A stretch of 20,980 bases of DNA from NCBI GenBank assembly GCA_043751595.1, contig JAYUZR010000011.1:1-20980 (forward strand), written 5' to 3'. Below the pieces are notes generated by a model. It did not search any database and was not told where the DNA came from. It worked only from the letters and a program-made list of their open reading frames with translations. This DNA is from JAYUZR01 sp043751595 (lineage in GTDB: Bacteria > Patescibacteriota > UBA1384 > CAILIB01). The stretch's first letter is position 1, and each line of letters begins with the position of its first letter. The position numbers were made by a program, and so were the translations under genes. Shown one piece after another: positions 7,092 through 13,021 of the stretch.

Positions 7092-7123
7092 AGCGCCCGG
7101 AGTTGTTCTCTGGGTGCTTTTTT
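7092..7123 (+). terminator. Intrinsic terminator after the 6489 gene
   Basis: An 11-bp stem (7092-7102 with 7108-7118, two G-U pairs) with a 5-base loop is followed by an uninterrupted T tract. Confidence 0.85.
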
Positions 7124-7140
7124 GCTCGTTAAAACACATA

Positions 7141-7779
7141 TTAAAAAATTGATTTTATATCCTCACTTGTTTCGATATATCCCGCAACCATCACGTCTTC
7201 TGGGAAATCAGCTGGTGTATTGAATCCGTTGAGGAGAACGTAGCAGGGGAGTCCGGCAGCGATAGCGGCGGTAGCGCCCAAGGCGGTGTCTTCGATAGCG
7301 ACACATTCATGTGCGGGAAGTTGCAGCAATTCCAAGGCCTTCAAGTACACTTCTGGATCTGGCTTATGATGGGTAACCTCGTTACGGCTGATAATAACTG
7401 AAATCTTGTCCCGAATACCAAAGTGAGTAAGAAGTTTTTCTAGACTTTCCATGCTGCTCATGGAGGCCACGGCAAAACGGGTGCTTCCGGTGTAGCTCTT
7501 GATGAAATCTACGGTGAGAGCAACAGGCTCTACATGCTTCTCAATTTGTCCTATGTAAGAAGTGCGGAAGTCCTTCAGGATTCGGGCCATTATCTCGGGA
7601 TCACACTCGGGGAAGAGGTGTTCGAGGGCTTTGACCGTGGTTTTACCAGCTACTTGCGGGACATGATCGTCCAAAAGATCGAGCCCATGATTGGTGCAGA
7701 TGGTTCGCAACGCGTTAAAGCGAGGAAGTTCGGAAAGGCAGAGAACGCCGTCAAAGTCGAAGATGATGGCTTTGGTCAT
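7141..7779 (-). CDS. HAD-superfamily phosphatase, beta-phosphoglucomutase-like subfamily (212 aa)
   Basis: All four HAD motifs are visible. Motif I is IIFDFDGVL with nucleophile Asp8 and acid/base Asp10. Motif II is VASMSS (Ser106). Motif III is the lysine in HHKPDPEVY (Lys139). Motif IV is VAIEDTALG (Glu163, Asp164). The alpha-helical cap between motifs I and II places it in subfamily I with beta-phosphoglucomutases and small-molecule phosphatases. The substrate is not evident. The start is four bases downstream of the stop of the DUF1801 gene, so the two are one transcription unit and probably translationally coupled. Confidence 0.88.
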   Translation of the reverse strand: MTKAIIFDFDGVLCLSELPRFNALRTICTNHGLDLLDDHVPQVAGKTTVKALEHLFPECDPEIMARILKDFRTSYIGQIEKHVEPVALTVDFIKSYTGSTRFAVASMSSMESLEKLLTHFGIRDKISVIISRNEVTHHKPDPEVYLKALELLQLPAHECVAIEDTALGATAAIAAGLPCYVLLNGFNTPADFPEDVMVAGYIETSEDIKSIF

Positions 7780-7783
7780 AGTA

Positions 7784-8212
7784 TTAGGCAGCTTTCCAGA
7801 GTATTTCGCGGATCGGTCCGTCCTTAGACTTTTCCTTTATAAAGTCGTACGACTGTTGCAGGATTTGCTCGAGGACTGGCAGTTCTATATCGCTCAGTTG
7901 CTTGACGTAGAGGCAGTAGCCAGTAGTAGTGTATTTGCCGAGTTTGGTCAGTAATTCAGAGTAGCGCGCGGTGCCATCCATTAGGTAGATGGTGGTTTTG
8001 CCCTTTCTTGGATAAAAGCCAATCACCAGGCCCTCGCCTTCGCGCCCGCTGTCGTATTTGTATTGGTACGTATCAAACCCCAGCGTGCCGGCGTTCCAGA
8101 GCTTGGGCTCGTCCCCGCTGATGCGCCGCATTATCTGGGTGAGTACTCGGGTATCTTGTCCGGTTTGCTCGTCGAGGGAGGCGAGATAGTCGGTGAGAGA
8201 TGGGGGATTCAT
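7784..8212 (-). CDS. DUF1801 (YdhG-like) domain protein (142 aa)
   Basis: The protein matches the DUF1801/YdhG-like pattern: an N-terminal helix (SLTDYLASLDEQTGQDTRVL), the segment PKLWNAGTLGFDTYQYKYDSGREG, then GFYPRKGKTTIYLMDG and KYTTTGYCLYVKQLSDIELPVLEQIL. Members are small cytoplasmic proteins of unknown biochemical function; some carry iron-chaperone-like labels that have little support. ATG 8212 is chosen because a textbook extended -10 (TGCTATACT on the minus strand) ends six bases upstream. The gene heads a two-gene unit with the HAD phosphatase and follows the cyclodipeptide-synthase gene on the same strand. Confidence 0.78.
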   Translation of the reverse strand: MNPPSLTDYLASLDEQTGQDTRVLTQIMRRISGDEPKLWNAGTLGFDTYQYKYDSGREGEGLVIGFYPRKGKTTIYLMDGTARYSELLTKLGKYTTTGYCLYVKQLSDIELPVLEQILQQSYDFIKEKSKDGPIREILWKAA

Positions 8213-8218
8213 GGGGAG

Positions 8219-8227
8219 AGTATAGCA
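8219..8227 (-). promoter_or_regulatory. Extended -10 promoter of the DUF1801-HAD unit, leaderless geometry
   Basis: On the minus strand TGC-TATACT is followed by exactly six bases and the ATG at 8212. It begins seven bases after the stop of the upstream gene (8234), so the unit can be transcribed independently of the cyclodipeptide synthase. Confidence 0.7.
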
Positions 8228-8233
8228 AAAAGC

Positions 8234-9619
8234 TTAAGCCTTAATTCCCTGTCCTTCAAAATCAGGTGCATAGTGACGGATTTTCTTCTCCAATTCGCCA
8301 CCCTCTCGCTTTGCTCGTAAAAAGACATTCAGCATTTCAGTAAGTTCCGCATTTTGCTTACTGAGCATAAAGCAATTCGAAAAAGTTCTAACTGGCGATG
8401 TTCCTGCATTTACCAGCTTAACCTCGCTCGTTTTATTGTATTCATCAACTAGGTATTGCTCGGCAAAGGTCACATCTGCGTCACCTTGTGCGACAAAACG
8501 CAGTAACTCTTCGGTATCAGTAAGTTGAGGTACTCGGATTCTACGCCAAGAAGGAAAGTCGGCTAGGGCAATGGAGTCGGTAATATCTCCTTCTTTAATG
8601 GCTACACGAACAAAGCTATTGGTGGCAAAGTCTTCTGCTTGGGCTTGGCTGAGGTTTTCTTCTCGTACCCACATTCCCACCTCGCTGCTGTAGATAGATT
8701 CGGTGACATTAGCTTGGGCAAGACGCTCGGGCGTCGGCCAAACAGGGGCAACAAAAATATCGTAGCGACCTTCATCGAGCCCGTGCTGGATAACGCCATA
8801 GCCAACTTCTTCGGTCCACTCAATCGTCCAATTATGCTCTTGGCAAAATGCCTGGATAAGATCGTGGAAGATGCCAGAAAACTCACCCGTTTCAGGGTCT
8901 TCGATAAAGCCTGGCGGGTAGTGGGTAAAGGCGCAGTGTAAGGTTTGTTCAGTACTGATGCGCTCCATCTGTTCTTCTCCCTGGAGTGGGCGGTAGGTTT
9001 CGGTTGGATGTTCGAGAAGAAGAAACTCTAGATGAGGCTTAGGAACTCCATCGTAGAGTCCAGCTACATAGCGCTCATACACTGGCCAGTTGCGGTGGTA
9101 TACGTACACTACTTGCTCGGCCGCGAAGAATGCGGGAGCAAACTCGAGGAAGGCGATTTCGGAAAGCAAGTAATGAACAGCCACTTTGGTGGCGGCTTCT
9201 AAATTGGGAATCTCACGACCGCTTACTTCTAGGACGGTGGCAGTGGTTTGATCAACTGCTTTGCTGAATTCGGGGTTGGTATCGTAAAGGCTACGAACCG
9301 AGGCATAGATTTGATGGTACGCCTCAGAAGGTTCGATTTCGTTTTCCCAGTCGATAATGCGGACCTTATCGGCAATGCCCATTTCTTGAGCCATTCGGAG
9401 TGAGCGGTTCTTGAGGTTATTACCCTTGGGGATGGCTTTGTTGCGGGCCCGGTTTTCTGGGTAGCCGTAGGCGAGATAGGTGGCAATGGCGGGGATATCG
9501 GCGACGAGAATGGCGGCCTGGCCGAACTTTTCGACGGTTTGTTTGAGGAGGTGGGAAACTTCTTCGTCTTTGAAGTATGAGTTTCCAGGGCTCATGCCGA
9601 TGATGGGGTAGGGGGTCAT
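8234..9619 (-). CDS. tRNA-dependent cyclodipeptide synthase fused to a type-2 periplasmic-binding-protein domain (461 aa)
   Basis: Residues 1-205 carry the cyclodipeptide synthase (CDPS) signature: IIGMSPGNSYF with the catalytic Ser10 and Asn13, a basic stretch RNKAIPKGNNLKNRSLR, HYLLSEIAFL with Tyr150 and Glu154, and YVYHRNW with Tyr174-His175. In AlbC the equivalent residues are Ser37, Asn40, Tyr178, Glu182, Tyr202 and His203. The spacings here (140, 4 and 24) almost equal those of AlbC, and the Asn/Tyr/His set marks the NYH subfamily. Such enzymes join two aminoacyl groups from tRNAs into a diketopiperazine. Residues about 224-455 resemble SBP_bac_3 domains (FTHYPPGFI, GEFSGIFHDLIQAFC, EGRYDIFVAP, GDADVTFAEQYL), yet no signal peptide exists, so the domain is cytoplasmic. 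An in-frame TTG at 9655 would add 12 residues. No known tailoring enzyme is adjacent. Confidence 0.87.
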   Translation of the reverse strand: MTPYPIIGMSPGNSYFKDEEVSHLLKQTVEKFGQAAILVADIPAIATYLAYGYPENRARNKAIPKGNNLKNRSLRMAQEMGIADKVRIIDWENEIEPSEAYHQIYASVRSLYDTNPEFSKAVDQTTATVLEVSGREIPNLEAATKVAVHYLLSEIAFLEFAPAFFAAEQVVYVYHRNWPVYERYVAGLYDGVPKPHLEFLLLEHPTETYRPLQGEEQMERISTEQTLHCAFTHYPPGFIEDPETGEFSGIFHDLIQAFCQEHNWTIEWTEEVGYGVIQHGLDEGRYDIFVAPVWPTPERLAQANVTESIYSSEVGMWVREENLSQAQAEDFATNSFVRVAIKEGDITDSIALADFPSWRRIRVPQLTDTEELLRFVAQGDADVTFAEQYLVDEYNKTSEVKLVNAGTSPVRTFSNCFMLSKQNAELTEMLNVFLRAKREGGELEKKIRHYAPDFEGQGIKA

Positions 9620-9658
9620 TGAGGGAAGTGTGGCAGAATTACTGCTTGATTCCAACTT

Positions 9659-9667
9659 TGCTATAGT
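9659..9667 (+). promoter_or_regulatory. Extended -10 of the CYTH gene, overlapping a possible reverse -10 for the CDPS gene
   Basis: TGC-TATAGT is followed by exactly six bases and the ATG at 9674. Its core CTATAG is palindromic. Read on the minus strand it gives TATAGC four bases before the alternative TTG start (9655) of the CDPS gene, so one site may serve both directions. Confidence 0.6.
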
Positions 9668-9673
9668 CTTTTC

Positions 9674-10189
9674 ATGGAGAACGAAATCAAATTACTGAAC
9701 ATTGACGCCACAAGCGTCTGTAAGGCTCTTGAAGCTATTGGGGCTACAAAGGTATTTGATGGAGTACGAACGATAACTCACTTTGATACACCAGAGCGGC
9801 AATACAAAAAAGAGGGTACACAGATCAAGGTAACAAAGGAGGGGAGTATAAAGCTCACTATTACATCGGGCGTGGGTACTCAGAATGTACATGAAGTAAA
9901 AACAAAAACTGGTGATGCAATGTATAGCCTACTAACTATGCTACACCTGGAGCCCATCTCAAGGGTTGATGCGCACAGAATCTCCTATGAGCTGGAAGAT
10001 ATTGATTTTGATATCGATTGCTTTCCAGGTATCCCACCTTTTCTGGAGATCGATATTGCTTCAGTTGCGAATCTTGAGAAGCTCCTGGAAGAGGTTGGAA
10101 TGACTGAGTATGAGCGAGTGGTTATGGGTACTCCAGAGGTATTTGCGCGTTACGGCAAGGATTATTTTGAAGAGTATTCGGTTGATTAG
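9674..10189 (+). CDS. CYTH-domain protein (CyaB / thiamine-triphosphatase-like), 171 aa
   Basis: The N-terminus MENEIKLLNID gives the ExExK motif (Glu2, Glu4, Lys6) that defines CYTH triphosphate-tunnel enzymes. Further typical elements are HFDTPERQYKKEGTQIKV (the usual first strand pair and basic residues), SIKLTITS, VHEVKTKTG, and PPFLEIDIAS, which supplies acidic metal-binding residues. Family members act on triphosphate substrates (ATP, thiamine triphosphate, inorganic triphosphate) with a divalent metal; the substrate here is not evident. The gene is divergent from the CDPS gene and shares the intergenic region with it. A strong hairpin follows the stop. Confidence 0.82.
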   Translation: MENEIKLLNIDATSVCKALEAIGATKVFDGVRTITHFDTPERQYKKEGTQIKVTKEGSIKLTITSGVGTQNVHEVKTKTGDAMYSLLTMLHLEPISRVDAHRISYELEDIDFDIDCFPGIPPFLEIDIASVANLEKLLEEVGMTEYERVVMGTPEVFARYGKDYFEEYSVD

Positions 10190-10202
10190 TCGTGTAAAAG
10201 TC

Positions 10203-10234
10203 CACTTGCCGAGGGTGGTAATCCTCGGCAAGTG
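10203..10234. terminator. Bidirectional hairpin between convergent CYTH and GNAT genes
   Basis: A perfect 12-bp stem (10203-10214 with 10223-10234) has an 8-base loop. On the minus strand a TTTT run follows three bases later. On the plus strand the T run is lacking, so termination is better supported for the GNAT gene. Confidence 0.7.
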
Positions 10235-10241
10235 TGCGACT

Positions 10242-10778
10242 CTACCGACTAAGGAATCCTAGCCAATCAGCTAGGTAGTTCCCGTCGATAAAGTGGCTAT
10301 GCGGCTGAGTGCCGCATTGTTCGAATCCTGCTGCCTCAAAGGCTTGAATAAGCTCAGTGTTGCGTTCGCAAGTGGCTGCATGCAGGCCTGCGACATTCAT
10401 CTGCTCGAAGGCAAAGCGTACTGCCGCACGTAAAGCGGTTGCTTCGATCCCTTTGTTGCGAGACTTGGCTTCTCCTACAAACACCCATGCTTGGGCCGTT
10501 CTGAGAAGTTCGGAGACAAGCGAAATGCCCACCCGACCGACGATCTTACCGTCGTACTCAATGCTCCACGCAACCGCTTCTGGCGGATTTTCTGCATGGA
10601 ATGCTACTCTGAGTTCGGTCAAGGTAAGTGGATAGGGTGAATTATTCAGGTCGTAGCCAATAACGATCGGGTCGTTTTCCCATTGCTCTCGCAATACTAA
10701 ATGCTCTTCGGTGGTTGGAACGAGCCGGATACCTTTTTCAGATACCGGATCGCATGTAAGGACTGGTCCTCTAATCAT
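10242..10778 (-). CDS. GNAT-family N-acetyltransferase, RimJ/RimL-like (178 aa)
   Basis: The order of elements fits ribosomal-protein-type GNATs: an N-terminal GIRLVPTTEEHLVL strand-helix, AWSIEYDGKIVGRVGISLV (beta-hairpin), AQAWVFVGEAKSRNKGIEATALRAAVRFAFEQ (motif A, acetyl-CoA loop and helix), and LHAATCERNTELIQAFEAAGFEQ (motif B). The motif-A loop reads SRNKGIE in place of the common R/Q-x-x-G-x-G/A, a modest variation. The acceptor substrate is unknown. A -10-like TTTAAC lies about eight bases upstream of the ATG at 10778, close to the leaderless pattern seen elsewhere here. Confidence 0.8.
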   Translation of the reverse strand: MIRGPVLTCDPVSEKGIRLVPTTEEHLVLREQWENDPIVIGYDLNNSPYPLTLTELRVAFHAENPPEAVAWSIEYDGKIVGRVGISLVSELLRTAQAWVFVGEAKSRNKGIEATALRAAVRFAFEQMNVAGLHAATCERNTELIQAFEAAGFEQCGTQPHSHFIDGNYLADWLGFLSR

Positions 10779-10830
10779 AATCGTTTGTTAAATAGTGGTT
10801 TGTAACTCTTTTTGTTCGACCATACAAAAA

Positions 10831-10854
10831 GACGAGTCCGAAGACTCGCCTTTT
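10831..10854. terminator. Short bidirectional terminator
   Basis: CGAGTC (10833-10838) and GACTCG (10843-10848) form a stem with a CGAA loop, flanked by AAAAA on the left and TTTT on the right. It can end minus-strand transcription coming from the 11064-11732 region. Confidence 0.55.
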
Positions 10855-10885
10855 GTGCGTAGGAGTTCAAAATACCAACAAAAAG

Positions 10886-11086
10886 CTAATCTTCGGCTAC
10901 GAGGCGTGGATTGGGCTGATTGGTCGGCGGAATAACATGGCGGGAGATTAGCATTGAAGTGCTGCTTTTGCAAGGCTCACTCGAGCGACTCAGATTTTTC
11001 TGTATAAAAAGATACTCACAAACTAATGCTCTCACGGTATGCCCGTGCTCCAACAGGTGTTGCTTACTTGTGTAGATACGCCTCAA
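10886..11086 (-). CDS. Doubtful small ORF downstream of the 11064 gene
   Basis: A frame of up to 66 residues starts at TTG 11086, overlapping the 3' end of the next gene, or at GTG 11035 (49 residues). It ends just before the terminator at 10831-10854. The product (for example SRHVIPPTNQPNPRLVAED at the end) resembles nothing I know. Neither start has a convincing SD. It is listed because it fills an otherwise empty stretch between a gene and a terminator on the same strand. Confidence 0.25.
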   Translation of the reverse strand: MRRIYTSKQHLLEHGHTVRALVCEYLFIQKNLSRSSEPCKSSTSMLISRHVIPPTNQPNPRLVAED

Positions 11087-11732
11087 GCGAGTACATTCTG
11101 CCGTACTTGGTGAAGTCGGAAAGCGAATTGATGTAAACCTCCGTATCCGGAGGCGTAAAGTCGACTACTAATTGCACAGACTCATCTGCACCTGACTCGG
11201 TATTCCAAAAGTTATCTACTAGAAATCTGCAGCCTGATGCTGGATTGACTGGTGAAATTACCCAATAGCTACAGAAAAGTGGGTTGCTACTGACGCTCTC
11301 ACGAACCCTTCTCATGTCTAGGGTCCAGTCTGATTGGGTTACAAAAACAACCAGAAAGCTACCCGCTGAGTAGGCTTGATCCTTTTTGTGTTTACTATTT
11401 ATTCTGTCAATTACTAATTCAGTAATACTCTCTTTACTTACCACAAGCCTTGGATCGCAAGATGTGGACACTACTTGAATATTCGCGCTGTTTCCGTCTC
11501 GATCAACTGTTGCAGCGTCTGTAAAATCGTCTCCCTCAATGCTAAAAACAGGTAAGTGTGGCTTTATCTCGATAAAAGATGCGGCTGCAGCCATTAAGCA
11601 TGCAACGAGATTTTCGTGGAAGATTTTATCACGCAAAAAGTGAGTGCGCTGGGAGGATGTTAGCCGCGGAGCAGCTTCTCTCTGAAGCCAGATTGCAGGC
11701 TGGGATTGTGTGTGGCCTAGTTGTCCAGTCAC
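11064..11732 (-). CDS. Hypothetical protein (222 aa or shorter), possible nuclease-like fold
   Basis: I cannot assign this protein. The middle reads ENLVACLMAAAASFIEIKP, then FSIEGDDFTDAATVDRDG and SANIQVVSTSC. A helix with Glu, an acidic pair, and a strand ending in Q-x-V is loosely like PD-(D/E)XK nucleases, but the key lysine is not evident, so this is only a hint. The C-terminal half (FLVVFVTQSDWTLDMRRVRE, FCSYWVISPVNPASGCRFLVDNFW, VQLVVDFTPPDTEVYI) looks like an alpha/beta domain. The start is uncertain: GTG 11732, TTG 11636 and ATG 11594 are all possible and none has an SD. It lies between the doubtful small ORF and the structured region before ssrA. Confidence 0.5.
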   Translation of the reverse strand: MTGQLGHTQSQPAIWLQREAAPRLTSSQRTHFLRDKIFHENLVACLMAAAASFIEIKPHLPVFSIEGDDFTDAATVDRDGNSANIQVVSTSCDPRLVVSKESITELVIDRINSKHKKDQAYSAGSFLVVFVTQSDWTLDMRRVRESVSSNPLFCSYWVISPVNPASGCRFLVDNFWNTESGADESVQLVVDFTPPDTEVYINSLSDFTKYGRMYSLEAYLHK

Positions 11733-11788
11733 CTTACGTAATTACGGTTTTAAGTAGGCTACTTATCCCTTAGTTTTTTGTCTAAGGC

Positions 11789-11815
11789 TGGTAGAGGTGG
11801 GAGAATTACATGTCG
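11789..11815 (-). repeat. Degenerate copy of the tmRNA 3' end
   Basis: On the plus strand the 11 bases from 11790 (GGTAGAGGTGG) match 12028-12038 (GGTGGAGGTGG) except for one base. After a one-base gap, GAGAATTACA matches GAGAGTTACA except for one base. Read on the minus strand this is a diverged T-arm/acceptor/CCA end, 238 bases downstream of the real ssrA 3' end. The T stem no longer pairs, so it is a remnant or an att-like site, not a functional tmRNA. Confidence 0.5.
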
Positions 11816-11978
11816 CTCGCTCCCGTTCGGAATAAATCCTCACTGCTCGCTCCTAGGGAACCCACGGTTCCCTTAACGCCCACTTTCCCACATTTAATAA
11901 AAGTGGAAAACGTGGGCTACCTTCCTCCACGGAAAACCTCCCGGTTTTCCGGCCCTTTCCCCGCGTAACTCTCTTTTT
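11801..11978. other. Highly structured non-coding stretch downstream of ssrA
   Basis: No convincing gene lies between 11733 and 12026. Several hairpins sit in series: 11855-11873 (8 bp perfect), 11879-11916 (CCCAC with GTGGG, plus an inner stem) and 11930-11951 (9 bp perfect). GAGAATTAC (11801-11809) can close the whole region with GTAACTCTC (11965-11973; 8 of 9 pairs), and TTTTT follows at once. The direct repeat GCTCGCTCC occurs at 11815-11823 and 11845-11853. It could be a small RNA or a decayed mobile element; the strand is unclear. Confidence 0.4.
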
Positions 11979-11987
11979 CACTCATGC

Positions 11988-12027
11988 AAACCAAAAATAC
12001 CAGCTTAAAAGCTGGTATTTTTGGTTT
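11988..12027 (-). terminator. ssrA terminator
   Basis: A perfect 19-bp inverted repeat (11988-12006 with 12009-12027) with A- and T-tracts inside the stem starts at the last base of the tmRNA CCA end. On the minus strand the stem ends in a T-rich run. Confidence 0.85.
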
Positions 12028-12429
12028 GGTGGAGGTGGCGAGAGTTACACTCGCGTCCAATCGAGTATCGTACATGATTCTCCATGTTCAGAACTGTCAA
12101 AATAATCATGGATGAAGGACAGTACGACCGCAGTCCATGATCCAACCGATGTTACGACGCTCTAGCTACGGTTGCTACCTAGGCGAAGTACCGAGAAAGG
12201 TTGTTACCGGCTCAGACCCCTCGGTAATGGGGCAGAGGCGGTATGCTTTGGCTGTTTAGGCGAAAGCAGGAGCTACGAACGCACCAGCAACAAAGTTGCT
12301 AACTGCGGCCTTAGCGCGCGCAAAAACGTTGTTTGCACTTACGGTTGTGTGGAAGATTTACGAGGATCCACACCGCCTCGACATGCTAGCATGCACGCTT
12401 ACATTCGATTGTCGATGAATTACACCCCC
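12027..12429 (-). ncRNA. ssrA: Transfer-messenger RNA (tmRNA), one-piece form, 403 nt
   Basis: Releases stalled ribosomes and tags the incomplete peptide for degradation. The 5' end GGGGGTG (12429-12423) pairs with CACCTCC (12037-12031), followed by A and an encoded CCA. The third pair is G-U, the identity mark for alanyl-tRNA synthetase. CAATCGA (12411-12405) pairs with TCGATTG (12064-12058) as helix P2. A T arm with stem GCGAG/CTCGC precedes the acceptor strand, but its loop is TGTAACT where TTCGANT is usual. The tag frame runs from GCA 12336-12334 to TAA 12258-12256. It encodes 26 residues beginning ANNVFARAKAA and ending FVAPAFA, and is preceded by the typical GTAAGT-type context. It is long for a tag but ends in the expected small hydrophobic residues. 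Confidence 0.95.
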
Positions 12430-12452
12430 AAGTTGGTAACGTTCCAGGTGTG

Positions 12453-12481
12453 AATGTACGACAGGAGAGCCAAAAAAGCAA
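12453..12481 (-). promoter_or_regulatory. ssrA promoter
   Basis: On the minus strand TTGCTT, a 17-base spacer and TACATT (+ coordinates 12481-12476 and 12458-12453). The start near 12446 would leave a leader of about 17 bases to be removed by RNase P. Confidence 0.6.
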
Positions 12482-12487
12482 GAGTGA

Positions 12488-13021
12488 TCAACGCGAAAGG
12501 CCGTCCAGATTGCTCTGGACGGCCTTCGTTCTATTGGGTTGCCAGCGAGAGGGGAGTCGTTCCTTTTGCGCGTTATCAAACGCGGTTAGGACGCATCCGT
12601 CTCCCTGCAGGAGCTCCGCAGCCAGAATGCAGAAGTGAATACCATTTTGCAGTATGCGTAGTGCGTAGTCCTTGCTGACACCGGCTTCGAGAAGGGCTTC
12701 GAGTGAATCCTCCGGGAGGAATAGTTCGAAGTAGTTTGACTCCCGAGCTAGCCTTTTGGGCTTTACCCATCCTCCCAGGGTTTTTCTCCGCTGTCTTCTT
12801 GGCTCGACTACATCGGAAAGATGGATTCTTCTCTGTATTGGAGCATCGTCGAATGACTCAAAGTAGCACGGCCACTCCGGGCATTCGATCAGAATACAGG
12901 CTAGGGCAATGTATTCTGCGTAGAAGGAGTCGATAATTCCTTCGATTGTCCATTCATACGTTGCGAGGCGGGCAAGCCTGGCTCGGGTGCTTTTCCCGAG
13001 CCAGGCCGAGATCAGTATCAC
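12488..13021 (-). CDS. Hypothetical protein (177 aa), second gene of an operon
   Basis: I do not recognise this protein. The GTG start at 13021 overlaps the stop of the upstream gene in the sequence GTGA, a typical sign of translational coupling, and AAGGA lies about eight bases before it. The product is soluble and predicted mostly helical, with aromatic-rich segments (YEWTIEGIIDSFYAEYIALACILIECPEWPCYFESF) and LPEDSLEALLEAGVSKDYALRILQNGIHFCILAAELLQ. The gene ends inside a 13-bp hairpin that covers its last codons, so terminator and coding sequence overlap. ssrA follows on the same strand. Confidence 0.58.
   Translation of the reverse strand: MILISAWLGKSTRARLARLATYEWTIEGIIDSFYAEYIALACILIECPEWPCYFESFDDAPIQRRIHLSDVVEPRRQRRKTLGGWVKPKRLARESNYFELFLPEDSLEALLEAGVSKDYALRILQNGIHFCILAAELLQGDGCVLTAFDNAQKERLPSRWQPNRTKAVQSNLDGLSR
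12497..12526. terminator. Perfect 13-bp hairpin overlapping the end of the 12488 gene
   Basis: 12497-12509 pairs with 12514-12526 around a 4-base loop. The T run on either side is poor (TTTCG on the minus strand), so termination is plausible but not certain. It separates the upstream operon from the ssrA promoter. Confidence 0.5.

Noticed and set aside
7534..7827. 97-residue plus-strand frame antisense to the HAD phosphatase gene
   Set aside because: The minus strand has all four HAD motifs; the plus frame has none.
10788..10973. 61-residue minus-strand frame
   Set aside because: It crosses the terminator at 10831-10854 and overlaps another doubtful frame; it has no start signal.
12334..12430. 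Possible tRNA near the 5' end of the ssrA region
   Set aside because: The pairing of the 5' end is with the CACCTCC strand 386 bases away, as in tmRNA; no separate cloverleaf is present.
12172..12453. 93-residue plus-strand frame across ssrA
   Set aside because: It lies antisense to a complete tmRNA and shows no protein-like features.
12358..12678. Short frames on both strands between ssrA and the 12488 gene
   Set aside because: They overlap tmRNA, its promoter or the better-supported operon gene, and they cross the 13-bp hairpin.
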